Assembly: GCF_010550245.1 (NCBI RefSeq)
Contig: NZ_JAAGLU010000002.1
Span: 1-64,000 of the forward strand
Direction of reading: 5' to 3'
DNA: 64,000 nucleotides
From: Streptomyces sp. SID12501
Lineage (GTDB): Bacteria > Actinomycetota > Actinomycetes > Streptomycetales > Streptomycetaceae
Both the position numbers and the translations under genes were made by a program. Positions 1 to 7,620 of this stretch are shown one piece after another (position 1 is the first letter of the stretch; every line of letters starts with the position of its first letter). The notes below the pieces were generated by a model that had not been told where the DNA came from, searched no databases, and worked only from the letters and a program-made list of their open reading frames with translations.

Positions 1-484
1 CGGCGGCGGGCGGATAGCCGTAACCGCCGCCCGCGCCGGGCCGGCCTCTCGGCGGGGCCGCGGGTACGGCGGCGCCAGGGCCGGGGCCGCCGGGGGCCTG
101 CTGGTCGGTGGAGGAGGCGAGCGTACGGCTGCGCACGCGGTACAGACCGGTGTCCAGGTCGTCGGCCTTCTCCAGATGCACCTTGACGTTGCCCATGAAG
201 GTGTATCGCTGCTGCTTGGCGTAGTCCCGCACCATCCCGGCGAGCTCGTCGCCGAGCTGTCCGGAGTAGGGGCTGAGGCGGTCGAAGTCCGGTGTGCTCA
301 GCTCGACGATGAAGTCGTTGGGTACGACGGTCCGGTCGCGGTTCCAGATGGTCGCGTTGTTGTCGCACTCGCGCTGCAGCGCACCCGCGATCTCCACGGG
401 CTGGACCTCGGACTTGAACACTTTGGCGAAGGTGCCGTTGACCAGACCTTCGAGACGCTGCTCGAACTTCTTCAGGACTCCCAT
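1..484 (-). CDS. fhaA: FhaA-type FHA-domain protein, N-terminal part (cut by window edge)
   Basis: About 161 codons are visible, running off the left edge. The protein starts MGVLKKFEQRLEGLVNGTF and carries the N-terminal DUF3662/DUF2662 domain of FhaA (about residues 1-115), followed by the beginning of a Pro/Gly/Ala/Tyr-rich linker. The forkhead-associated domain expected at the C terminus lies outside the window. In actinobacteria FhaA binds phosphothreonine peptides and works with PknB/PstP and cell-wall proteins; that is family knowledge, not visible here. The ATG at 484 has a strong GGAGG-type ribosome site just upstream. The identification rests on the distinctive N-terminal domain. 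Confidence 0.9.
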   Translation of the reverse strand, partial: MGVLKKFEQRLEGLVNGTFAKVFKSEVQPVEIAGALQRECDNNATIWNRDRTVVPNDFIVELSTPDFDRLSPYSGQLGDELAGMVRDYAKQQRYTFMGNVKVHLEKADDLDTGLYRVRSRTLASSTDQQAPGGPGPGAAVPAAPPRGRPGAGGGYGYPPAA

Positions 485-869
485 GGGGCACCTCCTCCTT
501 GTTGCTGCTGCTCTGTCCGAAGCCTTGCGTGCCGTGCTCGCCGTGCCTGCCGTACTTGGTACTGCTTACTGATCGTATCCACGCGCCGGGAAATCGGCTG
601 GTTCCCCCTGTCAGGCAGGTCGACGGGTGTCGACGCCTGACGGAGTTCCCTGTGAAGCTCCCCTTCGAACTCCCTGAGCCGTACCCAGATCGTAGAGGCG
701 GCGCCAAACCAGTGTCCCGCACCTGACTGTGCAGCTTGCCCGCCTCCTTGGGAGATGGGCTGGACCGGTACGAGGTTGATACGTGAACCGGCACGTGTTG
801 ATACGAAGTCGCAGCCGGCCCGGCTCGGTCGGGGCCGGTCGGGCGGGCCTGGGACGGAGGGAAACGGAT
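485..869. other. intergenic stretch, no gene seen
   Basis: This gap lies between the fhaA start and the tRNA-Leu promoter. I find no convincing protein-coding frame. Overlapping ORFs exist on both strands but have no recognisable domains or ribosome sites. It should contain the fhaA promoter; a weak -10-like TACGAT on the minus strand sits at about 574-579, with no clear -35. Confidence 0.5.
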
Positions 870-870
870 G

Positions 871-899
871 TGAACCCACCACCTCCAGCGTGCTAATCT
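871..899 (+). promoter_or_regulatory. promoter of tRNA-Leu
   Basis: A -10-like TAATCT (894-899) is preceded, 17 nt away, by TGAACC (871-876), a plausible weak -35. It is placed about 60 nt upstream of the mature tRNA, as expected for a stable-RNA promoter. Assigned by pattern only. Confidence 0.5.
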
Positions 900-956
900 T
901 CTCGATGTCGGAAGGCCCCAGCCCCTTAGGGAGCAGGACCCGAGGACACAGCGAAT

Positions 957-1039
957 GCGCGAGTGGCGGAATGGCAGACGCGCTGGATTCAGGTTCCAGT
1001 GCCCGCAAGGGCGTGGGGGTTCAACTCCCCCCTCGCGCA
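957..1039 (+). tRNA. tRNA-Leu (anticodon CAG)
   Basis: A class II tRNA with a GCGCGAG/CTCGCGC acceptor stem, the D-arm start TGGCGGAATGGCAGACGC, an anticodon stem CTGGA/TCCAG enclosing TTCAGGT (anticodon CAG), a long variable arm (TGCCCGCAAGGGCG) and a T-arm with GTTCAAC. The discriminator base is A. CCA is not encoded (the next bases are CAA), so it must be added after transcription. It decodes CUG, a very frequent leucine codon in high-GC genomes. Confidence 0.97.
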
Positions 1040-1045
1040 CAAGTG

Positions 1046-1079
1046 AACGGCCCTCATCGGGATACCGATGAGGGCCGTT
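1046..1079 (+). terminator. intrinsic terminator of tRNA-Leu
   Basis: A perfect 15-bp inverted repeat (AACGGCCCTCATCGG and its complement) with a GATA loop begins 6 nt after the tRNA and is followed by a short T-containing stretch. Confidence 0.88.
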
Positions 1080-1206
1080 TCTCGTTGTCCGCCTGCGTCG
1101 TGTCTCGTGCGTCGGATCTCGTACGTCGTCTCGTACGCCGGATCTCTTACGTTGCGCAGATGTGAGGTCTCTCTCACTGTGAAGTGTGTCCCGCTGGTTG
1201 CCCGAC

Positions 1207-1215
1207 TTGTCCACA
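1207..1215 (+). promoter_or_regulatory. DnaA-box-like TTGTCCACA
   Basis: This is an exact match to the Streptomyces DnaA-box consensus TTGTCCACA, followed by G. It lies about 90 nt upstream of the DUF2252 gene. Three more copies of the same 9-mer occur in the window, all intergenic. Whether DnaA binds here is not known. Confidence 0.45.
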
Positions 1216-1300
1216 GGGTCTGACCTGATGCGGTGTGCGGCTGTACGGTCTTCGCCAGTTGATGTTGGCGGTGGTGAGTGGAGCGGGGGAGGCGGTCGCG

Positions 1301-2752
1301 ATGACCGAGGTCGGTACGGAGTCGGCGGGGGCCACAGTGGCGCGGAGTGTGGCGCGCAAGCTTCCCCAGGTGCGCGGGTTCGCCCAGTGGCCGGCGGAGG
1401 GTTCGCCCAAGGAGGAGGGGAAGGCGTTGCGGCGGCAGGTTCCGCGCGGCGCGCACGCCTCCTTCGACACCGGCGCGGACGGCTCCCGTCCGGACGCCGA
1501 GACGGCGGTCAGGGAGTCCAACCGCGGCCGTATCCCCGAGCTGACCCCGATAAGGGTGGGCAGGATGGCGGCCACCCCGTTCGCCTTCCTGCGCGGTTCG
1601 GCGGGCCTGATGGCGTACGACCTGGCCCGTACTCCGACGACCAGGATCAGCGCCCAGATCTGCGGCGACGCCCACGCGGGCAACTTCGGTCTGTACGGGG
1701 ACGCGCGCGGCGGCCTGGTCATGGATCTGAACGACTTCGACGAGACGGTCCAGGGTCCCTGGGAGTGGGACCTCAAGCGACTCGCGGCCTCGCTGGTGCT
1801 CGCGGGTCGGGAGGTGGGCGGGGACGAGGACGTCTGCCGCAAGGCGGCGCACGGCGCGGTCGGCGCGTACCGCCGTACGATGCGGCTGCTCGCGAAGCTC
1901 TCGGTGCTGGACGCGTGGAACGCCATCGCGGACGAGGAGCTCGTCTCCCACGCGGACGCCCAGGACCTGGCCGGCACGCTGCAGCGGGTCTCCGAGAAGG
2001 CGCGGGGCAACACCAGCGGGCGTTTCGCGGCCAGGTCGACCGAGGTCACCGAGGACGGCGGGCGGCGTTTCGTGGACTCTCCGCCGGTGCTGCGGGAGGT
2101 GCCGGACGAGGAGGCCGCGCTGGTGGCGGCGTCCCTGGACGAGTACGTGGGCACGCTCTCGGACGACCGCCTCCCGCTGCTGGCCCGCCACTCGGTGCAC
2201 GACGTGGCGTTCCGCATCGTCGGCACGGGGAGTGTGGGCACGCGGTCGTACGTCGTGCTGCTCCTCGACCACAAGGGCGAGTCCCTCGTCCTCCAGGTGA
2301 AGGAGGCCCGTCCCTCGGCGCTGGTCCCGCATCTGGCCACCGCCGGTTTCGACCCGGTGGAGGCGGCGGGCTCGGTGCACGAGGGGCGCCGGGTGGTGCT
2401 CGGGCAGAAGCGCATGCAGGTCGTCAGCGACAGCCTCCTCGGCTGGACCACGGTCGACGGACTGCCTTTCCAGGTACGGCAGTTCCGCAACCGCAAGGGC
2501 AGCGTCGACCCGGCCGCCCTGTCCGCCGACCAGATCGACGACTACGGCCGGATGACGGGTGCCCTCCTGGCCCGCGCCCACGCCCACAGCGCCGACCCCC
2601 GTCTGATCGCCGCCTACTGCGGCAAGGGCGACGAGCTGGACGAGGCGGTGGCCAGGTTCGCCAAGGCCTACGCCGACCGCACGGAGGCGGACCACGCGGA
2701 TCTGGTGGCGGCGGTGCGGGCGGGGAGGATCGACGCGGAGATGGGCGTGTGA
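1301..2752 (+). CDS. DUF2252 family protein
   Basis: A 483-residue protein of the DUF2252 family. It has the family's kinase-like signature: CGDAHAGNFG at residues 121-130 and MDLNDFDET at 141-149, which resemble the catalytic-loop and metal-binding motifs of aminoglycoside-phosphotransferase/protein-kinase folds. No substrate is known for the family, so the biochemical role is open. The start is placed at ATG 1301 because a GGGGGAGG ribosome site lies just upstream; an in-frame GTG at 1235 is possible but has no such site. There is no signal peptide or membrane segment, so a cytoplasmic location is likely. It appears monocistronic. Confidence 0.85.
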   Translation: MTEVGTESAGATVARSVARKLPQVRGFAQWPAEGSPKEEGKALRRQVPRGAHASFDTGADGSRPDAETAVRESNRGRIPELTPIRVGRMAATPFAFLRGSAGLMAYDLARTPTTRISAQICGDAHAGNFGLYGDARGGLVMDLNDFDETVQGPWEWDLKRLAASLVLAGREVGGDEDVCRKAAHGAVGAYRRTMRLLAKLSVLDAWNAIADEELVSHADAQDLAGTLQRVSEKARGNTSGRFAARSTEVTEDGGRRFVDSPPVLREVPDEEAALVAASLDEYVGTLSDDRLPLLARHSVHDVAFRIVGTGSVGTRSYVVLLLDHKGESLVLQVKEARPSALVPHLATAGFDPVEAAGSVHEGRRVVLGQKRMQVVSDSLLGWTTVDGLPFQVRQFRNRKGSVDPAALSADQIDDYGRMTGALLARAHAHSADPRLIAAYCGKGDELDEAVARFAKAYADRTEADHADLVAAVRAGRIDAEMGV

Positions 2753-2826
2753 CGGCTGTGGGGTCGCTTCCGGGGTCACCTCAGGGGTCTCTCCGGTGAC
2801 CCTCGGTGGGCGCGTGGGCCGTGGCC

Positions 2827-2832
2827 TACGCT
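2827..2832 (+). promoter_or_regulatory. -10 box of a leaderless promoter
   Basis: TACGCT ends 6 nt before the GTG start codon at 2839, so the transcript would begin at or near the start codon. There is no ribosome-binding site before that GTG. Confidence 0.6.
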
Positions 2833-2838
2833 GGGCGG

Positions 2839-3714
2839 GTGACGACCCCGGAAGCTGAGCAGTCCTCGTCCGTGCCCGAAGCCGACGGGCCGCGGGAGCG
2901 CCCTGACGCGCAGGCGCCGTCCGGCGCGGCGGAGGGGCCCCGGCCCGAGGAGCGGTTGGAGCGGGCCGTGCGGGTCGCCGAGCAGGCGCTCATCGAGTAC
3001 GAGATCGCGGTCGAGACCTTCCGTATCGAGGTCGAGAACTTCTCCCGCCTGCACCACCAGAAGCTCGGCCCGATGTACGCCCGCCTCGACGAACTGGACG
3101 CCGAGATCGCCGAGGCGAAGGCGGCGCGCACCGGCGACCCCGAGGACGTACGGGCGGCGCGGGAGGCGCGGGCGCAGGTCATGCCGATGCCCGGTGTCGA
3201 GGAGCTGTTCCACGGCTGGATGGACTCGGAGGGGCTGTTCCCGGAGGCGGCGGCGATGCTCACCGAGCAGCCGGTACGGCCTCCGCAGCGGGTCCGCCCC
3301 AGCGACGAGGCCCGCAAGCTCTACCGCGAGCTGGTCCGCAAGGCCCACCCGGACCTGGCGCAGGACGAGGAGGAGCGGGCGCGGCGCGACGAGTTCATCT
3401 CGCGGGTCAACAGCGCCTACGGGCGGGGTGACGAGCCGCTGCTGCGGGAGCTGGCCGAGGAGTGGGCGGCCGGCCCGGTGCCCGCCGAGTGGAAGCCGAG
3501 CCACAGCGAGGAGCTCTACGCCCGCCTCGAATGGCTGTCCCAGCGCAAGGAACTGCTCACGCTGGTCGCCAGTGAGCTGGAGGAGGGTGCGATCGGGGCG
3601 ATGCTGAAGCTCGCTCCGGACGACCCCGACCGTCTCCTGGAGGAGATCGCCGAACAGCTGCTGGCCCAGGTCTCGCAGCGCGAGGAGGAACTCGCGGCGT
3701 TGCTCGGGGGGTGA
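2839..3714 (+). CDS. J-domain-like protein with acidic coiled-coil region
   Basis: A 291-residue soluble protein. After a disordered Pro/Ala/Glu-rich N terminus (about 1-45) comes a charged helical stretch (about 45-125). Residues about 155-200 contain KLYRELVRKAHPDLA with an HPD at 170-172, followed by NSAYGRGDE, the layout of a DnaJ J-domain that recruits DnaK. The C-terminal third is Glu/Leu-rich helix. No zinc fingers or substrate-binding domain of DnaJ are present, so it is a stand-alone J-like protein of unknown client. The GTG start is favoured by the leaderless promoter; an upstream GTG at 2806 lies ahead of that promoter. It is followed 18 nt later by a rhodanese gene with its own promoter. 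Confidence 0.75.
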   Translation: MTTPEAEQSSSVPEADGPRERPDAQAPSGAAEGPRPEERLERAVRVAEQALIEYEIAVETFRIEVENFSRLHHQKLGPMYARLDELDAEIAEAKAARTGDPEDVRAAREARAQVMPMPGVEELFHGWMDSEGLFPEAAAMLTEQPVRPPQRVRPSDEARKLYRELVRKAHPDLAQDEEERARRDEFISRVNSAYGRGDEPLLRELAEEWAAGPVPAEWKPSHSEELYARLEWLSQRKELLTLVASELEEGAIGAMLKLAPDDPDRLLEEIAEQLLAQVSQREEELAALLGG

Positions 3715-3720
3715 CCTGGG

Positions 3721-3726
3721 TATCGT
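3721..3726 (+). promoter_or_regulatory. -10 box of a leaderless promoter
   Basis: TATCGT is followed by 6 nt and then ATG at 3733, with no Shine-Dalgarno sequence. Confidence 0.6.
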
Positions 3727-3732
3727 CGGGGC

Positions 3733-4080
3733 ATGAGTTTCGGATCTGGTGTGCCCACGGTCGAGGTCGCGGACCTCAAGGACGGCGACTTCCTGCTGGA
3801 CGTCCGTGAGGACGAGGAGTGGCAGGCGGGCCATGCCGCGGGGGCGTTGCACATACCCATGAGCGAATTCGTCGCCCGCTACGGCGAGTTGACCGGGGCG
3901 GCTCCGCAGGACGGCCGGGTCAACGTGATCTGCCGCTCCGGCGCCCGCTCGGCCCAGGTGACGAACCACCTGGTCCAGCAGGGCATCGACGCGGTGAACG
4001 TGGCCGGCGGCATGCAGATGTGGGAGGCGGCGGGCCGCCCGGTCGTCACCGACGAGGGTGTGCCGGGCTTCGTCGCCTGA
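3733..4080 (+). CDS. rhodanese-like domain protein
   Basis: A 115-residue single rhodanese domain. The N-terminal motif is FLLDVREDEEWQAGH, and the active-site loop is CRSGARSAQ with the nucleophilic cysteine at residue 67. The C-terminal VAGGMQMW motif is typical. Such proteins carry a persulfide on the cysteine and transfer sulfane sulfur; the acceptor here is unknown. Cytosolic, no signal peptide. The start is supported by the leaderless -10 box 6 nt upstream. It is convergent with the acyl-CoA dehydrogenase that follows. Confidence 0.9.
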   Translation: MSFGSGVPTVEVADLKDGDFLLDVREDEEWQAGHAAGALHIPMSEFVARYGELTGAAPQDGRVNVICRSGARSAQVTNHLVQQGIDAVNVAGGMQMWEAAGRPVVTDEGVPGFVA

Positions 4081-4119
4081 ACACCGGGTATCTGAGTATC
4101 TGACGGCCCGCGGTCGGCT

Positions 4120-5268
4120 TCAGCCCAGCTGGTGTGCCGCGAGCAGGTCGCCCAGCGCCTCCTCGTGGGCCGGGGCCGGGCCGAGCGACAGCTCCAGGTA
4201 CTTGGCCCAGGCGTGGTACCGGTGCAGCGGGTAGTCGGTGTCGGCGCCGAAACCGCCGTGCAGGTGCTGTGCGGTCTGCACGACCCTGCGTACCCCCTCC
4301 GAGGCCCAGATCTTGGCGACGGCGACATCCCCGGAGACGGGCAGCACACCGCCCGCCCCTGTGCTGATCCGCCATGCCGCCTGCCACAGAGTGACCTCCA
4401 TCGCGCGCAGGTCGATGTACCGGTCGGCGGCCTGTACGGCGACGGCCTGGAAGGTGGCCAGGGGATAGCCGAACTGCTCCCGCTTGCCGGTGTAGTCGCT
4501 GGTCATGCCCAGTACCGCGGTACCAAGTCCGAGCGTCAGCGCGCAGGTTCCGACGGTCAGCAGATCGCGCAGCCACGGCCAGGCGCCGTCTGCGTCGAGG
4601 ACGTACCGGTCGGGCAACCGCACGGATTCCAGGCGCAGTTCGCCGAGCCGCTCACCGGCGGTGGATATCTGCTCGGCGAGTGCGACGCCGTCGAGGGGGG
4701 CGCCTTCGTGGACGCGGGGGACAAGGGCGAGGACGGTCCGGTCGGCGTTCGTGCGCGCGGGGACGAGGACGAAGTCGGCGTTGTGCGCCCAGGGGATCGC
4801 GGTCTGGACTCCGTCGAGGACCCAGTCGTCGCCGTCCCGGCCCGCGCTCACGGCGAGTTCGGCGGGGTCGTGGCCGGTGCGGCCGTGGGCGGCGACGGTG
4901 AGGACGAGTTCGCCGGTCCCGGTCCGGCGCAGCACCTCGCCCTTCAACTCCCCGTCCCCGTAGGCCTGTACGGCCGCCGCTGCGGCGCAGCTCTCCAGCA
5001 GGGGAACCCTGGCCAGCACCTTCGCGGACTCGCGCAGTACGAGGCACAGGGCGATGGCGTCGAGGCCGGCCCCGCCGAACTCCTCGTCGAGCAGCAGGCT
5101 CAGCAGATCCGCTCCGGCGAGCCTCTCCCACAGGGCCCGGTCGAAGTCGTCCGCGACGGCACCCGGGACGAGCGACGGACTGGGCACTCCGTCCGGCGCG
5201 ACCCCGCCGAACACCGCCCGGGCCGCCTCGACCGCCGCCTGCTGCTCCTCACTGAACCTGAAGTCCAT
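4120..5268 (-). CDS. acyl-CoA dehydrogenase family protein (steroid/FadE-type)
   Basis: A 382-residue flavoprotein of the acyl-CoA dehydrogenase superfamily. It starts MDFRFSEEQQAAVEAARAVF, has the GGAGLDAIAL segment of the N-terminal helical domain, and ends with LHGGFGADTDYPLHRYHAWAK in the FAD-binding C-terminal domain. It lacks the YEGT-type catalytic-base motif seen in the dehydrogenase at 43.7 kb and looks like the FadE subunits that act as heteromers in actinobacterial steroid or side-chain degradation (inference from overall pattern). The ATG at 5268 follows a GAGGACAG ribosome site. Its promoter region holds a KstR-like palindrome (5317-5330) and a TetR-type site (5371-5384). No partner subunit gene is adjacent. 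Confidence 0.8.
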   Translation of the reverse strand: MDFRFSEEQQAAVEAARAVFGGVAPDGVPSPSLVPGAVADDFDRALWERLAGADLLSLLLDEEFGGAGLDAIALCLVLRESAKVLARVPLLESCAAAAAVQAYGDGELKGEVLRRTGTGELVLTVAAHGRTGHDPAELAVSAGRDGDDWVLDGVQTAIPWAHNADFVLVPARTNADRTVLALVPRVHEGAPLDGVALAEQISTAGERLGELRLESVRLPDRYVLDADGAWPWLRDLLTVGTCALTLGLGTAVLGMTSDYTGKREQFGYPLATFQAVAVQAADRYIDLRAMEVTLWQAAWRISTGAGGVLPVSGDVAVAKIWASEGVRRVVQTAQHLHGGFGADTDYPLHRYHAWAKYLELSLGPAPAHEEALGDLLAAHQLG

Positions 5269-5316
5269 GGTGCTGTCCTCTCGGGCCGGTGCGGGGGACC
5301 TGACGGGGCGTCAAGA

Positions 5317-5330
5317 TAGAACAGGTTCTA
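5317..5330. promoter_or_regulatory. KstR-like operator palindrome TAGAAC-AG-GTTCTA
   Basis: A perfect 6-bp inverted repeat with a 2-nt spacer, about 50 nt upstream of the acyl-CoA dehydrogenase start. It fits the KstR consensus TnnAACnnGTTnnA known from mycobacterial and rhodococcal steroid regulons. Binding by a KstR homologue in this organism is inference. Confidence 0.6.
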
Positions 5331-5370
5331 GAAGAAGGGAACGGGCGGGACCGGAGGGTGCGCGGCAACG

Positions 5371-5384
5371 ACCGAGCGTTCGGT
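5371..5384. promoter_or_regulatory. TetR-type operator ACCGA-GCGT-TCGGT (site A)
   Basis: 5-bp arms ACCGA/TCGGT around a 4-nt centre. The same pattern recurs at 10227-10240 and 13034-13047. It lies between the acyl-CoA dehydrogenase (minus) and the DUF5819/HTTM pair (plus). Confidence 0.55.
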
Positions 5385-5430
5385 CTGTTCGAGTCGATGG
5401 TCCGGCGGAGGGCCGTAGGGTGTCAACGGC

Positions 5431-5439
5431 TGTGGACAA
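5431..5439 (-). promoter_or_regulatory. DnaA-box-like TTGTCCACA (minus strand)
   Basis: TGTGGACAA on the plus strand, 46 nt from TetR-type site A. An exact copy of the 9-mer at 1207, 10265 and 12991. Confidence 0.45.
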
Positions 5440-5581
5440 CTTCCGGGTCCGGCCTCCCGGGCGCTGCTCATCGGTCGCGCAGGTGTGCGAGGAGGGGCTG
5501 TGCCGGGCGGGCGGCTCTGAGTACCGTGCCCGTGCGCACGCCATGGGCGCGGTGGGACCGGGTATCGGGAGACGGGGCGGA

Positions 5582-6352
5582 ATGGACGCGTACGAGGCAG
5601 GCCCGGACGCCGGGCACGGGCGTGACGAGCCCGGTGAGGCAGAGGGCTCCCCCGACGCCGGGGAAGTCCCCCGTCCGGCACTGGCCGCGCTCTCCCTCCC
5701 GTACCAGATCGGCGCCGCCCTCGCCGTCGCGGTTGTCGCCGTTGCCGCGTGTGTTCATCTCGGCATGGTCTTTCTGCACGTCGCGCCCTCGAACACGGTC
5801 ACCAAGGAGCACTCCCGGACGATCGACGACTGGATCTACCCGGAGTTCGAACAGAACTGGAAGCTCTTCGCCCCCAACCCGCTGCAGCAGAACGTCGCCG
5901 TCGAGGTCCGCGCCGATGTCCGTACCGCGGACGGCGGTGCCCGGACCACCGGCTGGTACGACCTCTCCGCGCTGGACGGCAAGGCCATCGACGGCAATCC
6001 GCTGCCGAGTCACACCCAGCAGAACGAGCTCCGCCGGGCCTGGGACTTCCTCCTCGCCACACACGACGCCCAGAACCGTCCCTCGGGCCTGCGCGGCGCC
6101 CTCGCCGAGAAGTACCTGCGCCGCATCGTCGTCCTGCGTCTCGACCGCGAGGACGCGGCCGGACCCGGCGGCACGATCGACCGCGTCCAGGTCCGCTCCC
6201 GCAGCACGAACGTCCGACCCCCCGAGTGGAGCCAGGAGCAGGTGCCCGAGACGCCCACGTACCGCGTACTGTCCTGGTGGTCCGTCCCCGACGGCGAGGA
6301 GGCCGCCGAGGCGGCGGGCGCGGCCGGTGCGGCGAAGGGTGGCGGCTCATGA
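5582..6352 (+). CDS. DUF5819 family membrane-anchored protein
   Basis: A 256-residue protein with an acidic N terminus (about 1-35), one transmembrane helix at about residues 42-65 (IGAALAVAVVAVAACVHLG), then a mainly extracytoplasmic domain containing WIYPEFEQNWKLFAPNP, typical of DUF5819. It overlaps the next gene, an HTTM protein, by 4 nt (ATGA), so the two are translationally coupled. DUF5819/HTTM pairs recur in actinobacteria but have no assigned function. ATG 5582 follows a GGGAGACGGGG stretch; an in-frame ATG lies further upstream at 5543. Confidence 0.8.
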   Translation: MDAYEAGPDAGHGRDEPGEAEGSPDAGEVPRPALAALSLPYQIGAALAVAVVAVAACVHLGMVFLHVAPSNTVTKEHSRTIDDWIYPEFEQNWKLFAPNPLQQNVAVEVRADVRTADGGARTTGWYDLSALDGKAIDGNPLPSHTQQNELRRAWDFLLATHDAQNRPSGLRGALAEKYLRRIVVLRLDREDAAGPGGTIDRVQVRSRSTNVRPPEWSQEQVPETPTYRVLSWWSVPDGEEAAEAAGAAGAAKGGGS

Positions 6353-7620
6353 CCCGCCTCGTGCCCGAGACCGCCCGTTCGCTCTCCCGGTCCGTCTCCC
6401 GCGGCATCGGCCGCGTCACCGAGACCGCCCTGGGCCCGTATCAGACCGCTGTCGTGCGTATCGGCTTCTCCGCGACCTGGCTGCTGTTCCTGCTGCGCGA
6501 GTTCCCGCACCGGCAGGAGCTGTACGGCCCGGACGGCCCCTGGAGCTGGGATCTCGCCCAGCAGCTCATCGCGGACAACGGTGCCTTCACGGTCCTGATG
6601 TGGTCCAGCAGCCAGGTCTGGTTCGAGCTCGTCTACGTGCTCGCGGTGCTCGCCGGTCTTCTCCTCCTGCTCGGCTGGCGGACCCGCACCGTTTCCGTGC
6701 TCTTCATGGTCGGCGTGCTCTCGCTCCAGAACCGCAGCATCTTCATGGGCGACGGCGGCGACAACGTCCTGCACCTGATGTCCCTCTACCTGGTGTTCAC
6801 GCGCTGCGGCCAGGTGTGGTCCCTGGATGCCCGGCGGGCCCGAAAGGCACGCGCACGCATGGCCCTCGGCGGCGACCCCGCCCCCGACCGCGTCGGGCCC
6901 GTGCTCTGGGTCGTCCTCGGGGTGCTCCTGCTGGGCGGTATCGCGGCCGGTAAGCTCGACGGCGACCCGCTGGTCCCGGTGATCCTCTGGGGCATGTGGC
7001 TGGTGCAGGGCGTGTGGTGGGTCGTGGCGCGCCCCGGGCAGGGCGGCGAGCCCCGGACGCTCCTGGACATCGTCGGCAACCTTGTGCACAACGCGGCCCT
7101 CTTCGTGATCATGGCCGAGGCCTGTCTGATCTACGCGACGGCCGGCTGGTACAAGATCCAGGGCTCGCGCTGGCAGGACGGCACCGCCGTCTACTACCCG
7201 CTCCACCTCGACTACTTCTCCCCGTGGCCCGCGCTCTCCGACCTGATGTCGTCGAGCGGCACGATGGTGATGCTGGTGACGTACGGGACGGTGGCCGTGC
7301 AGGTCGCTTTCCCCTTCACGCTCTTCAACCGGCGGGTCAAGAACATCCTGCTCGCCGTGATGATGACCGAGCACGCCGTGATCGCCGTCGTCCTCGGACT
7401 GCCCTTCTTCTCCCTCGCGATGATCGCCGCGGACGCCGTGTTCCTGCCGACGTCCTTCCTGCGCCGCCTCGGCGACGGGGTGGCACGCGCGCGGGTGCGC
7501 CTTCTCGCCCGGCTGCCGCGCAACGCACGTGCCGCGCCGGACCAGGAAGCCTCCGGGGCGGCCGACGAGAGCGCGGTGGACGAGACGGCGCAGCCCCCGC
7601 ACGTAGGCTTCACGGCATGA
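6349..7620 (+). CDS. HTTM domain multi-pass membrane protein
   Basis: A 423-residue protein with several hydrophobic helices between about residues 30 and 375, and the HTTM features QNRSIFMGDGGDNVLHLMSLYLVF and AEACLIYATAGWYKIQGSRW. HTTM is the membrane domain related to vitamin K-dependent gamma-carboxylase; bacterial members mostly lack proven activity. The C-terminal 40 residues are hydrophilic and acidic. The gene overlaps the upstream DUF5819 gene and the downstream methyltransferase start by 4 nt each. The last codons contain the methyltransferase's leaderless promoter. Confidence 0.85.
   Translation: MTRLVPETARSLSRSVSRGIGRVTETALGPYQTAVVRIGFSATWLLFLLREFPHRQELYGPDGPWSWDLAQQLIADNGAFTVLMWSSSQVWFELVYVLAVLAGLLLLLGWRTRTVSVLFMVGVLSLQNRSIFMGDGGDNVLHLMSLYLVFTRCGQVWSLDARRARKARARMALGGDPAPDRVGPVLWVVLGVLLLGGIAAGKLDGDPLVPVILWGMWLVQGVWWVVARPGQGGEPRTLLDIVGNLVHNAALFVIMAEACLIYATAGWYKIQGSRWQDGTAVYYPLHLDYFSPWPALSDLMSSSGTMVMLVTYGTVAVQVAFPFTLFNRRVKNILLAVMMTEHAVIAVVLGLPFFSLAMIAADAVFLPTSFLRRLGDGVARARVRLLARLPRNARAAPDQEASGAADESAVDETAQPPHVGFTA
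7604..7609 (+). promoter_or_regulatory. -10 box of a leaderless promoter inside the HTTM 3' end
   Basis: TAGGCT is followed by 7 nt and then ATG 7617. It lies within the last codons of the upstream gene, so the methyltransferase could be transcribed alone as well as by read-through. Confidence 0.55.

Noticed and set aside
989..2779. A 596-codon open frame on the minus strand, antisense to the DUF2252 gene
   Set aside because: High G+C sequence gives long antisense frames. Its translation has no domain, is Arg/Gly/Val-rich, and the plus-strand gene has clear family motifs and a ribosome site.
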